64,000 bases of DNA from Pyxicephalus adspersus (GCF_032062135.1 NC_092862.1:62807569-62871568); one strand, 5' to 3'; positions 12,608-24,417 are shown, counted from the first letter of the stretch. Made by a program: numbers and translations. Notes: generated from the letters alone by a model not told the origin.

Positions 12608-12949
12608 CTAACTAAATAACATCAATGATCTGAGTTGCAGGTTCAGCTGGAGAAAAAACGGGCTCATTACAGCAAGTATAAAAACTGTACCATCACGGGG
12701 ATATAGGTAATCTGATAAGGCCATTAATAAAGGGAGAGTCAAAAAATGCTTGTACAATAGGTTAAGGTCATCATTGCTGAGATTCGCAAGAAAACTTTTT
12801 TCCTGGATTGCAATGAAATCTGTGTCCCCAGGCAGATAGAGTAGCAAATATTCTTTATAATATTCATGTATGAAAGATGGAACTTTTGACTTTTCTTTCT
12901 TGTTCAGAAATAAATTTTTTGGACAAAAAAATGAAGGCAAAGGGCACAT
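12608..12949 (-). mobile_element. Probable L1/Tx1-type LINE fragment (RT N-terminal part)
   Basis: A 113-codon frame on the minus strand resembles the stretch just before the RT core of L1-clade ORF2. It has an 'IHEYYKEYL' segment (compare F-x-x-YY-x-x-LY), then 'FLANLSNDDLNLL', then a 'LP..' stretch leading to 'DGTVFILAVMSPFF', comparable with the PGPDG-F-x-x-x-Y-x-x-F region. The PGPD residues are not preserved. The frame is short, and neither an initiation context nor the rest of ORF2 is nearby. A chance frame is the alternative. Confidence 0.4.
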
Positions 12950-13535
12950 CTCACATTTTTGAAAGGATATTCTTCTATACTTATATGCTTATATTTATAT
13001 CTAAATGAAATAAAAAATGTATTTATGTAAAATCAGTCCCTTGATTGCTACACCAAGCAACAAGAGTTTGTCTTGTTACATTCTTCAGTATGAACTGATC
13101 TTTACATCTCTGAATAAACATATACAGTTTAGTGCACCAGTTTTTCTATGACACTCATCAAAGATGGATGTGGTTTTTGCTTGTGATTCGTCTTACAATT
13201 GTAAGTCTAAAATTTGCGAAAAGCTCCAAGTTTACTAAACAGATTATTTAGCAAATACCACATGTCTATTGATTATTATATGAAAGTAAAACAGCCAATT
13301 ATATTCACTGAAATTAATGTAGGAGCATATTTGTATTTACAGAACATTCTATGTAGCTTCTTATCCAGCCAGTAGATAGTTAAAAGGCATATAATTCTCC
13401 TTTTAACACCAACCTTTTGTTTACAGAGCTCAATAGCTAAATGTGAAATTTAAACATATAACTGAATTAGCTAGAATGGTACCTTTTTTTTATTGCCTTG
13501 ACTTGAGAATTACTTTGCACAGGATTCCCAGGGAT
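12950..13535. other. No gene or repeat recognised
   Basis: AT-rich; nothing seen. Confidence 0.4.
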
Positions 13536-13700
13536 TTTCCTTTCTTCAGCTAATCAGAGCACTAGAGATTCTAAATGGGGAGACTTGTCCCCATTTAACC
13601 TTTAGTGCCGGGGATCGCACAAAGGATTCCCAGGGCTGCATGAATGAAGATAGCCCTGGAAATCTACTGCAATCCCCAGGCACTAGAGGTTAATAATCTC
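13536..13700. repeat. Palindromic repeat, family A, short copy
   Basis: Contains 'aaatggggagacttgtcccc', 'agtgccggggatcgcaca' and 'ggcactagaggttaat', all shared with 556-1110 and 28499-29555. The outer words 'actagagatt' and 'gcactagaggtt' give it foldback character. Confidence 0.7.
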
Positions 13701-13823
13701 ACCCTTTTAGTCCCACTGTATGATTTATAGCTTTGACATTACATCATCCTATGTATATACTCATAGGTATTTATTTATTTCCAATATACCAACGATACAG
13801 AATGATTCTAAACAAATCACTTG

Positions 13824-14438
13824 TGTTATGAACGAAGGTGTGGACCCACTGTGCCGCTGGCCAGGTAAACTCTAGAGGGGCGTAACTAAGCAGCCACCCG
13901 GTCTTCACTAGAGCCTCTGATGGTGAGGATAGGCTTGGGCTGCGGGGTAGCTACCAGGTGCCACTCCAGAACAATCCCCAGGCCAGTGGCAGCTGACCAC
14001 AGGAGTCAGGGTCAAAAAAGCGTAGTCCGAGGTCAGGGTCAGGCAGCAAACAAGCAAGGTCCAAAAGCGTAGTCCGAGGTCAGGGTCAGGCAGCAAACAA
14101 GCAAGGTCCAAAAACGTAGCAAGGTCCGGTACACAGGAAAGCAGTCAGATAAATCACTAAACACAGGGTAATGCTGGTAAGCCACAGATTGCTCAGGCAA
14201 CTTCCTGTAATAGGAGGTGCCTTTAAATCCCTGCAGGACATCAGCCATAGGCTGTGGAAAACAGAGGGTGTGTGTGTGTTACCTCAGAGACACACCCACA
14301 CCAGCTCACAAACAGAGCAAGTCTCAGCATGGAGGAAACACTGATATGGAACATAGGTAGTGTTACCTGAGAGATAGAACCCGGCGCCCATGCCTGCGAT
14401 TAGGAGCAGCGGCGCCGGCACGACCTGCAGTGCTAACA
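13824..14438. mobile_element. Solo LTR of an LTR retrotransposon (family L), with target duplication
   Basis: The block begins TGTTATG and ends GCTAACA, giving the TG...CA ends with a 5-bp inverted terminus (TGTTA/TAACA). It is flanked on both sides by the perfect 5-bp direct repeat ACTTG (13819-13823 and 14439-14443). It is 615 bp long, with no internal coding region or second LTR beside it, so it is a solo LTR left by LTR-LTR recombination. The words 'ggtcttc' and 'agagcctct..tggtgagga' (about 13910-13930) recur in the LTR at 48552-49455. The perfect target duplication suggests fairly recent insertion. Gypsy is plausible but the superfamily is not proven. Confidence 0.9.
14016..14109. repeat. 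Perfect 47-bp tandem duplication inside the solo LTR
   Basis: Two identical 47-bp units (14016-14062 and 14063-14109) and the start of a third. Because they are identical, they duplicated recently relative to the element's age or are kept alike by replication slippage. Confidence 0.95.
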
Positions 14439-14443
14439 ACTTG

Positions 14444-15205
14444 TTTATTAGAAGTTGACACTTTCCCCCTTCTCTTCCCCTATTTTCCTAGGTATGATAT
14501 CTTTTATTCATTACATCTACTTACCTTGCCATAGGTTCTTCCTTTGGGTAGTTACCACTTAACCTTACCCTCCATATTGGAGACTCTTCCTTCACCATTA
14601 ACCTGTTGGGGACAGTGCTCCCCCTACACGCTATCACAACATATGCCGTAAATCTACAAGGAACATATACAAGGAAGAAAGAAGTCTTTACCATTATCAT
14701 TTGTACCATACTAGACACTGATTGTTCATTTTCATTTATTAATATGCAATGATAAGGTATAACAGCAATAATGTTTCAAAATATTATCATTAAATTTTCT
14801 TTTACTGTTAACATATTGTGTATACCAGTGTTTATGTTCATATTTGTTTTATTACTTTTATACTGACATTGTGTATTTAATATGAGCCTAGATACTGTCA
14901 AATAATTGTGTCCAACCTCGCTAAATGTAGCGTCACCCCTGAAGCAGCCTAAGCCAGGCGAAATGTGCCGGGTATCGACATACGTATGCAAAACGATTTA
15001 AAACTATATGATATATTCCTGACAGAATTTATTGTCAGTTTATTGTCTAGCGCCCAAGTTGGGCCTGCTTATTATTAGTCTGGGCATGCTTTTCCCAGAT
15101 ATCTGAAAATACTGTAAACAGTATTATTGTTATGTATTCTGAGATTTCATCATGAATATATTTGATTATTGCCAAAAAAAACCCTCCTTTTTGTTGTTTC
15201 TCTAT
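14444..15205 (+). mobile_element. Possible Penelope-like element remnant
   Basis: Non-coding sequence whose main landmark is the hammerhead-like motif at 14935-14985. In eukaryotes such motifs commonly lie in the LTR-like ends of Penelope-like retroelements (established knowledge). No reverse transcriptase or GIY-YIG segment is visible here, so the assignment rests on the motif alone. Confidence 0.3.
14935..14985 (+). ncRNA. Hammerhead-ribozyme-like motif 1
   Basis: In order: ACCC, CTGAAGC, a short GCC/GGC stem, GAAA, a few bases, GGGT. This follows the type-I hammerhead layout: stem I strand, CUGANGA box, stem II, GAAA box, very short stem III, stem I return. ACCC pairs with GGGT. The CUGANGA box reads CTGAAGC, so its last A is changed to C, which should weaken or abolish cleavage. 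Resembles ribozymes of Penelope-like retroelements. Confidence 0.4.
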
Positions 15206-15602
15206 TCCTGACTGATGGATCGGTCAAAGGAGTCCCCCCTTTACTTTACACTTTGTGACCTTTTTTGTGGCGTCATATTAAAATCAAGGTGTTTGCCATT
15301 AAGCCCTGTAACCTGTCACAGTTTGAGGAAAGATTCTGCACAGCCTACAGCGAGGTCGGACGAAAGATGCTGAAAAATGTTGGAGAGGCTTGCATCCGAA
15401 GGTGGCTGAAAGTTGTCGAAAATGGAGGCGCTCATGTGGAGCTACACAACCAGTCTTTAAGGCGTTTGAACGTGATGGCAAGCCTAGTAAGTAAAACTGC
15501 AACAAATGCTTTGTTAATGCTAAACATTTGAATAAACTCAGGTTCTTGTGTAATTTTTAGGAATTCATTAAAAGTGTATAGTGACTTTTGGGACACCCTG
15601 TA
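15206..15602 (+). pseudogene. 3' end of a Tc1/mariner-type transposon with decayed transposase C-terminus
   Basis: A piece at about 15216-15250 reads WIGQRSPPL and then, after a one-base frameshift, CD-LF-LW. This is comparable with the last catalytic region (PDL-PCDFFLW) of Tc1/mariner-like transposases. The frame at 15265-15531 continues with HIKIKVFAIKPCNLSQFEE and a basic RRWLKVVENGGAHVEL tail, matching the family's C-terminus. A stop and a UTR follow, then GTGACTTTTGGGACACCCTGTA (15581-15602), the inverse of the ACAGGGTGTCCC-type terminal repeat. The 5' end, first catalytic residues and left terminal repeat are absent. The end type is one I associate with insect genomes. It is a dead fragment. 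Confidence 0.75.
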
Positions 15603-18260
15603 TTACTTATTAATATTGTCTCTGTTGAAGCTTGTTTTGCAGAGCTAGAATGAAAGCTTGTACAATTATTTTAGATGCTTGCATCTTCCTATCATGTAGT
15701 ATGCCCCCCTATCTCTGAACAGGCACACTGGGAATCAGGGGAATGCAGACACGCAATACACCCAAAAGTCACGAATGCTGAAGAAACTATTAGCAATTCT
15801 AGCTCAACAAGAGAGTAAAGCTTAAATTCAAAATGGTACTGGTTTGAGGTACATAAAAAAATGTTTATTACTGTTTAAGTGTTGAAAGGTTAGAACCCTT
15901 GACTCATTCATATTGCTATCAGGGCAGGAAGAACAGGAAAAAAGAGGAACAGAGACAGACATAAAATGTAGGGGAAGGCTAGAACCCCTGTCTGATTTGT
16001 ATGTCTTTTACATTATTTTTTTTCTAATACAGTATAAGAAGACAAGTTAAGTATTTTTATCAGAGAGTTAGTTAGCAGTAAAAACCTTGCACGAGTTCTA
16101 ACCATTTCGCACTCCAATCCAAAATCCAGAATCCTATCCAAAGCTAGGAAAAAACATTTTTGTTTATCATATACCATATTTCTGCCCAGATCTATTTTCT
16201 AGTAATTTGCATTCGAATCACCAAGCTACTTCTCTTGTGATAAATATATACATACCTTATATAAATATACATCAGTGGGGTTTTGTATGTTCAACTAAAA
16301 TATATTTAGCTTCTTATGGTAAAATTTAATAGACAAAATATTTATAATATACATTACAATATGGAAGTCCTAACAACTATTATACTGCACACTGCAGTTA
16401 AACTGATACACTGCAGTTTAACAAAATAAGCAAAAAAACACAGTAATGAAAAAGATCTCAAGAGGCCTCTTGCTAACAAGGACTGTAGCTTTATTTTATT
16501 ATTTCATTTAAAACGTAAACTGGGAACTCAGATTACATGAAATGTGATTATATATGCAAATCTTGGTGTTTGCAATTCAAACAGAAAAAATCAGGAGTTA
16601 TTCTAATTAATCTTTTTTTGTTTTACTGTTTGCTTGAATATTGTCTTAGAGACACTAATATGTTTTCCCTTAAAGTTACACAAAAATGCAATGTTTTGTT
16701 TTATTCACATTTTGCTTAGCAAGATGAGTTTGGAAATATCAACTATAGCCAATGTATTTAATACAATGAATGTTTTTACTGATACGACTGTAAATTGGCT
16801 TCACTGTTACCTATTATACCAAAACAATAAAAATGGTAAAAGGATGTCAACCAATAAAAGATCTGATTCATTAAATCCTGTTTTGGTTTTTTATCACAAA
16901 AAAGCCAAAATTAACAGCTGAGTGCTGCTAACCAATGCTGGTGGTTTGGCTTTGGCCAAGAAAGTTTTTCTCTTTTATGTCTCTATGTATGGGATATAAG
17001 TAGAGTAAAAGGCAGAAGAGGGGGGTCCTGGCAGAAGAGAATAGGGGGAATAGGAAGAGGTTATTTCAGGAATGTTCGATCCCTTACAAACCCTGTTATC
17101 TGTGGTAGGGTGAGCAGTCAGAAGATAATGTTGTGGTGCCTGAGCCACATAAAGCTGGATCATTTGGGGTAATCTGATTCATATGAGTGCCTTTATACTG
17201 CTCTGCTTACAAAATGAAGTCAGTTTAGTTGTTTCAAAAACATGGCCAGTCTCTTGGATCCACGCTACGAGTCCCAAATGCCAAAACTCATTCCAGCCAA
17301 GAAGAGGTAAGCCAACACGGGTCACAATAAATAAGTATTTTTAAGATACTTATACACGCCTTTTCTCATTGATAAGAATCAATCCAGCTACAGTCACAGC
17401 TCTGCAACCCATAGAATACAAACAGAAGCAACATTAGCCCCACCTTTAATAGTGAGGATGGTCTAACAAGGTTTATTTTCTTTCAGAAAAGCAGCACCTT
17501 GACCTATCCACAGTATATTAAACTATGAAGGACAATGAGTATTTGAGCTTCAACTTGGATAACTTTAACCTCAAGACTGAAGATCCAATTGAAAATTGGA
17601 TATCCAAGATGGAGATGTAGCATATGCTTTTGGAACATGCACTAGATGTGTTTGCCTGGACTTGGGCTACTCACCCATCCCAGTGTTCATGTCATAGCTT
17701 GCGTCTCCACCTTTAAACCTACCACTCGCTCTTCTTCTACTGAAACCCTATAAAAAAATGTAAACCTGGACGAATGAAAGCTCAGACTGTCTAGGAAAAC
17801 CATTCCTACTATATCTGCTCTTGGGTCTGCCTAATTTTTTTTTTATTAGGAAACCTCCAAGGTTTCTTTGATTGACTGTTCAGAATTGTCAGTGCTACTG
17901 ATTAAGTGTGGTATTGTTGCCAAAATAAAAAGGCATACCCATGTACACTCAAGAGCAAATTTTTTGTTACTGAGGAACCAATTTGTGCTTTGCAATGTTG
18001 TACAATGCAAATGAGGTGCCACAAGGTACCTTTTAACGAGCAAAGCTAGAGGGCTAACACTCTAATTTTCAGTTAGTGTGACACCTGCCATTGTGAAGGC
18101 TATTTATTCTTCTGGCTGAAAATCCTTCTTACAACTACTAACCATAAATAATAATTCATCATTCCTCAACACTGTTAGCAGGATTTAGGGACCCCTGGAG
18201 GCTGCAAACCGAAGGAAGAGCACTTCCAAGTCATATGAGAGGGCTCCGCCCCACCACTCA
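15603..18260. other. No gene; scattered unassigned repeat-like sequence
   Basis: A repeat-like patch at 15880-16010 carries 'aggttagaaccc' and then 'aggctagaacccc' 85 bp later. GC-richer patches at 16930-17170 and 17200-17320 have no recognised family. No coding frame supported. Confidence 0.35.
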
Positions 18261-18414
18261 CCACATATCATAGTTTTACTATAGTATTTTGGTGCATTTG
18301 GCTACTGTAGACACATTCCTGAGAACTTAAACAATTGTTCCTCATTACCCTTATAGTGTTTGGATTTACCTCCAAATATGAATATCTAGACCTGTTTAGC
18401 CAAATAAGAGAAAT

Positions 18415-18645
18415 GTTAGACCAGCAATTTGTCACAGGTATGTTTATAGCCACCAATGATCTTTTTGTCTATCTGTAAAGATAACATTTTTGCCAATGGT
18501 CAGCAATGTAATAAGCATTCATTCAAATGACCGCCGCACCAACGTACTGTGAACTGTGAATATAGTAAGTATAGCATGGGTTCCCTGAAGACATAAATGC
18601 TATTTCAAGGGGTCCCCCCCATGTTAAAAAGGTTGAGAAACAATG
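18415..18645. mobile_element. hAT-like miniature element, copy 2
   Basis: Shares 'gccaatggtcagcaatgtaa', 'gggttccctgaag' and 'ggttgagaaaca' with the copy at 24418-24655, including the terminal 'ggttgagaaaca' that is inverted relative to the 'tgtttctcaacc' start of that copy. It abuts a family B MITE on its right. Confidence 0.55.
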
Positions 18646-18647
18646 GG

Positions 18648-18842
18648 CTTGATTTAAATAAGCTCTCCAAGACTGGAGAGGATCCACCTTTATCAGTGAA
18701 GCTGGGTGATCCAGCAAACCTGGAATGGATCTGGTCCTGGATTGAAAACAATTGCTAACAAATAATTTGCTGGATCACCTAAGTTAACTGATGAATGTTT
18801 ATCCACTCCAGCCTTGGAGGGCTTTAATACCTCAAGCCCGTT
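18648..18842. mobile_element. Palindromic MITE, family B, copy 2
   Basis: 'gggcttgattt' start, 'aagctctccaag', 'tgaagctgggtgatccagc' and 'ctcaagccc' end match copy 1. More diverged in the right arm. Confidence 0.85.
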
Positions 18843-19218
18843 GTGTCAGAGCATCACTGCAGTCTGTATAATATGAGAATTCAGCATGACTGTTTGTTGT
18901 ATGGAATGAACGGTATACCACAAAACACTTAACACCTTTTGTCTTGAAGCCCTGTGAATGTATTTAGCTGATTTAAACCAAAGGTTCAACTCCACTTTAA
19001 GATTTATGTTAGGTTAGTGTGAATGGTATAGTATAGTTAATAGTTAAGTGCTGGAGGGTGGAGGGGAAGGTAAATAATTCAGGAAAGGGGGATAAGTAGG
19101 TGTTATGCGGTGCTAGTGTTGGGGACAGTTTACAACATGTAAAATCCTATCAATGTTGAGCTCTCAGCACCAAAACCTAATATAATACCTCCTATACAGA
19201 CCACTTTCTTCAAATGTG

Positions 19219-19249
<31 letters not shown>
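19219..19249. repeat. (TA)n microsatellite
   Basis: About 31 bases of alternating A and T. Confidence 0.97.
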
Positions 19250-19251
<2 letters not shown>

Positions 19252-19691
19252 GCAGCAACTGTGGTTAATTGTCACTGCTGCTTACTAAGCACTAGTAGCA
19301 ATAGTAATTGAGTAAAATGGATTTGTGTCTTAGTTTGTTTCATAGCACTATGAAGTTGCTTCTTAAGTGAAAGATTACAGTAACTATTTCCCATGCATCT
19401 ATTTGCTTTAATAGACTAATGAAAACATTTTATTTTATCTGTGAAAACACCTTTAACTTATCAAAATAAATTCGGCTTTAGTATTCTTTGAGCCTAATAC
19501 CATTAAAAAGTTGCCACAGGCATCGATGCATATCATTGAAGAAAGCTAGCTAGGCATGTATGTTAAAATTTCTTGGTAAAACTTGTAATAGTGTTCATAT
19601 AATCTTCACTTCTTCAAATTAATGACAGCCTCTGGACAAAAAAAATGTCCGTTATCCTGGGGTCTGACATCTTGCACAAAGTTTGCATTAA

Positions 19692-19693
<2 letters not shown>

Positions 19694-19729
<36 letters not shown>
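19694..19729. repeat. (TA)n microsatellite
   Basis: About 36 bases of alternating A and T, followed by TTTA repeats. Confidence 0.97.
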
Positions 19730-19731
<2 letters not shown>

Positions 19732-20239
19732 TTATTTAATTGGTGGATGAACTGATAGCTTGGTTATGGTAGGATGCTATGAAGTTTTCCAGCATGAGTT
19801 GGTGATATGTAATATTTAGATTGGCCATAGAGAGTGTATTTATAGAAAAAATGTATATATAGCAAGATGAGCCCATAATGTTAGGCACAGAAATAGAATT
19901 TCAACCTCCTGAAGTTATTGTAGAACTATAGTCACCGGTCTCATTCATTCACATGACACAGCCACCATTTTTTCTTCTGCCCAGTCAAAGTCTTTGGCCA
20001 TCTTGATTGGCGAAGCCAGGGTCCCACACAGATGAACAGGACTTCATCCCCGGCACGCGCAATGGAAGCCGGAATAGCTGTGTTCCGCTGGCAACCAAAG
20101 CTGACGCTGCGCATACACAACTTTTCCATGTCTTACCAATGCAATCAGGCAAGTAAAACATGTTGGTGTAGCATGGAAATCACCTGTCCATTTCCACAAT
20201 ACCCACCTGCCTTTATTTTTCACCTATTCCTTTATTTTG

Positions 20240-20345
20240 TAAAGTGGGACTTATGTTCAATGTTTTTATTGAGTTTTTCTCTATCTATTTACAGAATGTA
20301 TACTATTTTTGTTTAACATAAACATAATACAACATAATGTAATAC
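20240..20345 (-). mobile_element. Probable L1-type LINE 3' tail
   Basis: Read on the minus strand, the end 'aaaaactcaataaaaac' resembles the 3' UTR tail of L1-clade LINEs, like the one at 37600-37660. No coding part remains. Confidence 0.35.
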
Positions 20346-20382
20346 AAAGATGTCATATGACCAGTTTAGCGTTAAACTGTGT

Positions 20383-20594
20383 TTAACCCTTTCCTGCCAA
20401 CAGTCAGTTGTAATGTTTCTCAGTATGATGCTCAGGATATATTTAGAAGCTTCAAATAATAAATAAATTGGAAAGAATGAGAAGAAGATGCAAATTAGTC
20501 AAAGACATATTTTAAATTAACCAACACATGCTGACGCTACTGAATGTGGACTTGGCATGTCGGCATCCATGACCCCTGGTCATGAAAGGGTTAA
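20383..20594. mobile_element. TTAA-flanked MITE (piggyBac-like)
   Basis: TTAA at both ends (20383-20386 and 20591-20594) with inverted ends CCCTTTC...GAAAGGG. The TTAA duplication is the hallmark of piggyBac-type elements (established). At 212 bp it has no coding capacity. Confidence 0.6.
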
Positions 20595-21180
20595 TCGATT
20601 TAAATTAGAAGTAGATATTAGTAGTTCACCATCTTGTAGCTGACACAGCAAAAGAGTATTTAGTCGAAGAAAAGCTTGTATGTTAATTCAGCAAAAAGAC
20701 ACTGTTAAGCATTGTTGATTTGTCAGGAATTAAAAAAAAAAAGAGGCAGCATATTAGTATGGAGTTAGAATTAGAATATACTGAAGTCAGGGACAGTCAA
20801 TGAACTAACATTTGTGAAGGTAAGTAATGGCAACTACTGAGCGGGCTAGGAGGGTGTCTCCCCCTGTTACCCCTTCCTTCATGGAACTGAACAGCACTGT
20901 GTGTACAAAAGATCATTTCCAGCAAAAGAAATTTGACTGGTGTTCATGGATTAAGTTTTAAAGTTGAGATTCAATTGAAATTAGGGCTGAATGCTCAGTA
21001 GGCATGTGCTTGTTGGTGGCAAGATTTCCTTGTGTGATTGTTAGTAAATCACATTTTCTTTTATTATCAGTAGATATAGTGTTTCATTGTAAGATTAGGT
21101 ACAAAGTAATGGTATGGCCAGGAAAATAATAAAATCATTTACTTGAAACAGGTAAACCTAGCAGGAGGAGAGAACATCAA
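20595..21180. other. No gene; possible old repeat at 20820-21060
   Basis: Moderate GC, no frame, family unknown. Confidence 0.3.
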
Positions 21181-21186
21181 AAATTG

Positions 21187-21385
21187 TCTCTGATTTATTA
21201 AAGCAAGGCTGGAGAAGACTATCATGAGACTAATCTGGGTGATGCAGCAAACCTGGAATACATTTGTTAAAACGTCATTTGCTTTTTGTTGGCAAGTGTT
21301 TTTAGTCCTGAACCTGATCCCATGATGGCCTATATTCTCTATACTAGGAGAGGTTTAATAAGTCAAAAGTCAAGCCCATTGTATG
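21187..21385. mobile_element. Palindromic MITE, family B, copy 3 (diverged)
   Basis: 'tctgatttattaaagc', 'aaggctggagaa', 'gggtgatgcagcaaacctgg' and a right end 'aagtcaagccc' align with copies 1 and 2, but the arms pair poorly. It is the oldest of the three. Confidence 0.75.
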
Positions 21386-21699
21386 CCTGCAGTCCCCAAA
21401 GATGACAATCCCACACATCCTTGTACATGGTATACGTCAAGTCCACACAACGATAATACATTAATTTCTTTTCATGTGATTGTGTAGATCAGTGTTTTAC
21501 TTTCTTATAGCAGCACCTAGGCTTATTCTTTAACAACAATCATGTCTCGGGCTTAGGTTCGGACTCAAGTTGCAGTCATCCAGTATAATGTCGGTGTAAC
21601 AAACACACAGAGGGTCATCCTAAGCGTGTTAACACAATAAAGCAGTTTCTAAACATTACTGCAAATCAAATCATCCCTAAAGAAGACTGCAACAGAGCA

Positions 21700-22320
21700 T
21701 GAAAGTGGCTGGGAAGCAAGCAATGGTAATCATCAAAGGTAGGATTAAAGGGAGCCAGACTTTCACCTGACTACTGTCAGCAAGCTTGTTCTCAGAGACA
21801 CTTTCTATTTCCTCTCCACCATCCTCCCCCCACCAAATCAAGAGCTCTCGCTGAAGTCAGCAATGGGCAATGACAGTGAAAGAGCTCATCTATCTGTGAG
21901 GAAAGAAGCCGCTTTGATGGCTCCCCAGTGGATATAATTGTTCTCATTACTGCCCATTTACATTTCATCACCCGATTATCACAAATGCCTCATTACAGTT
22001 GATAAGGGTTTGCAGTTGAACTATTTGCTAACTATTCATTCCAGGGAGCCACTATTATGAGACAAAAGGCGGAAGGAGAAAAATAGGGAAAGGTGAAAAA
22101 AATCTTTCAGATTTGATTAAAGGCTGTGATTTAAATCGATATTTAATAAAGTGGCTTCTGCCACACAGAGCATGCAATTCCCCATGCAGTCAGATTCATG
22201 ATTGTGTGGCCCTCACTGTCTGCTACATAACTCAATTGGGTTGTGTGCACTGGTCTGGCACCTGTGTCCCTCAGCACATTGCCTCCGAGGTAATACGTTT
22301 ATAAGCTGATGAACAGAGCT
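21700..22320. promoter_or_regulatory. Candidate conserved non-coding element 4 (best candidate)
   Basis: About 600 bp without any recognisable repeat, with balanced base composition unlike the flanks and no sustained frame. It is dense in words bound by developmental factors: a TCF/LEF-type CTTTGATGG near 21912, TAAT/ATTA words, GTTGATAAGG (GATA-type) near 21998, an ATCGATATTTAATAAAG patch near 22137 and E-boxes. Vertebrate gene deserts often hold such elements. Conservation itself was not tested. Confidence 0.4.
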
Positions 22321-22894
22321 GATAGGTTCTAAATAGATTAACAAGGCTGCACTCAGCTGTGGAAGGATATATCAGGCAGAGAAAAAAGTGCAGAAGTGCT
22401 GAATATGTGTTGACAGGCCCCGAGCATGCCAAAAGAATGTAAAAGTACACTGTCATTGTATCTGCTTGTACTGGTAACTGGTAACCATCAATAGTAAAAT
22501 GAAATAAATATCACATGCAATATAACCTTCCCTGTTATTTGAAAAAACAACCTTAATGTATTTTATCTTGATTTAGTTTTTAAATGTTTTTCATGATACA
22601 GCAATATGTTTTCTACATTTAAAGTGGACATGTTAGGGTAATGTCTATAATACAAAACAAATAAACTGATATATACTTAAATTCAGTGCACAAATACAAT
22701 ATAATTTTACCACTGTGAGTGCTGTGGAGTAACAAAAATTAATAGGCACAAAACGTTAGGGCCTGATAGTAAATAAATTGGTACTTCAACTGTTTTTTTA
22801 ATAATTTGAATTTATAATTTGCCCTTTTGACAATAAGATAATTTATCAGTAATACAAGTGAAGTGATACTTTCCAGCAAGGCTTGATAATCCCC
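22321..22894. other. AT-rich DNA, nothing recognised
   Basis: No frame or repeat found. Confidence 0.4.
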
Positions 22895-23035
22895 TATCTC
22901 TTAGATTGTAAGCTCTTCTGGGCAGGGTCCTCTTCTCCTCCTGTGTCACTGTCTATATCTGTCTGTCATGTGCAACCCCTTTTTAATGTACAGTGATGCA
23001 TAATATGATGGTGCTTTATAAATACAGTTTATTAT
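22895..23035 (-). repeat. Frog interspersed repeat family C, internally deleted copy
   Basis: 'gattgtaagctcttctgggc', 'agggtcctcttctcctcctg' and 'tgatggtgctttataaatac' are the inverse complement of segments at 63489-63610 of the long copy. Confidence 0.85.
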
Positions 23036-24417
23036 TCATAATAATAATTATGAGAGAAACAGCTCCGATTTGAATTGATCCAAGTTTGTTGGATTACCAT
23101 GAAAATGTATTGAATATTCATGTTTGATTGTTTTATTTTAAAGTATGTGGCTTCTAGATATAAACGGGAATAGCAAAGCCTCCAAACATTGCGACCAAAG
23201 CTGGGGAGGTTGGAGGTATACATGGGAACATATCCCAAATGGAATAATAAACAAGACCCATAGTTTTCTTGTAAATCAAAGTAAACTGTATGGTTTATCG
23301 AATACAGCTCATATTTTATATCAATCTCAATTAGACTTATAAACATTGTAGCAATTTTTGGATAGATGCTACTACAGCTACATTTATTGTATATTAATAC
23401 ACTTTATTATCAGCACTATTGAGTGTACTATCTTTGATAGAAAGCTGCATATAAAAAACTAGTATTCACAGAATTAATGTAAGCCTAATTTAAAGAAAAA
23501 ACAAAAACAGAAAAAAGACACGTGATATTTTATCAGACTATGTATGGAGGTTTAGCAATTATTTCAATAAAATGCCAGCCATTGCCTCTGCTGTAAATAG
23601 ATTTAATTATTCGTATCATTCTATTTATTTAAAAAATCTGAAATAATGTGTTATTATTGAATTAGCCAAATTCATAGTACGTTTTGCTTGAAATTTCCAA
23701 CCCCATCACTACTTGATAATCCTGCAGGCATAAAGACAGACATCTAGAACCTAAAGACAGACGTAAAGTACTGCCTGTATTTATTTACACACAATACAGT
23801 TAACAGCACTACGTAGTATCTCAAAATACAAATCTATTAGCAATAAATTTAAAGCATCAAGACAACAGTTTTCTTCACACTGCATGGCCTTTGCTCCTAG
23901 CAACTGTGCTATGGCTTCTGCTCCACCTGACACCTGACCTGAAGTGACGTTTTTAGATCCATGTGAATTTTTTGGGGTTTTTACATTAATCTTTGGGAAA
24001 TGGACAACAATATGCCCACATGGCATACTTCATTATTCTGGAAACATATTAGGCCACATATAGATTTGCAAGTTGCTTTGGAAACTTTCAGCCTGTCATC
24101 CCTAACACTACATGTAACACACCTAGCTTCTGTCTCCAACTCAGTACTTCTTGCCAGTTTTATTATGGGCAGCCAAGTGCTCTAGAGTCACTTTTAATTC
24201 CAGGCCTGGCAGAAGGATAGAGTGGCCCACCCAATCCTTCCAAGACTCTCTGGAACTGGATCCAGGATAATGAGAAGCAAACCTGAAGCTATCCAAATTT
24301 TGACATCCAGATCCTTTATTCCTTTTTCCAGGTGGAACGAAGGAAAACTCGGCAAAACAACCCAAAAACCCACAAAAAGCCACACACTCCTGACTTCACT
24401 ACAATGTCTAGTAGAGT
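23036..24417. other. No gene; unassigned repeat-like sequence 23900-24400
   Basis: A minus-strand frame near 24194-24430 (GIKDLDVKIW...) weakly recalls the region of L1 ORF2 before its C-terminus, but too little agrees to call it. Confidence 0.3.

Larger units (their letters stand above)
18843..20239. other. No gene; two TA microsatellites
   Basis: Nothing coding. A GC-richer patch at 19950-20130 gives short frames on both strands and looks like an old repeat, unassigned. Confidence 0.4.
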
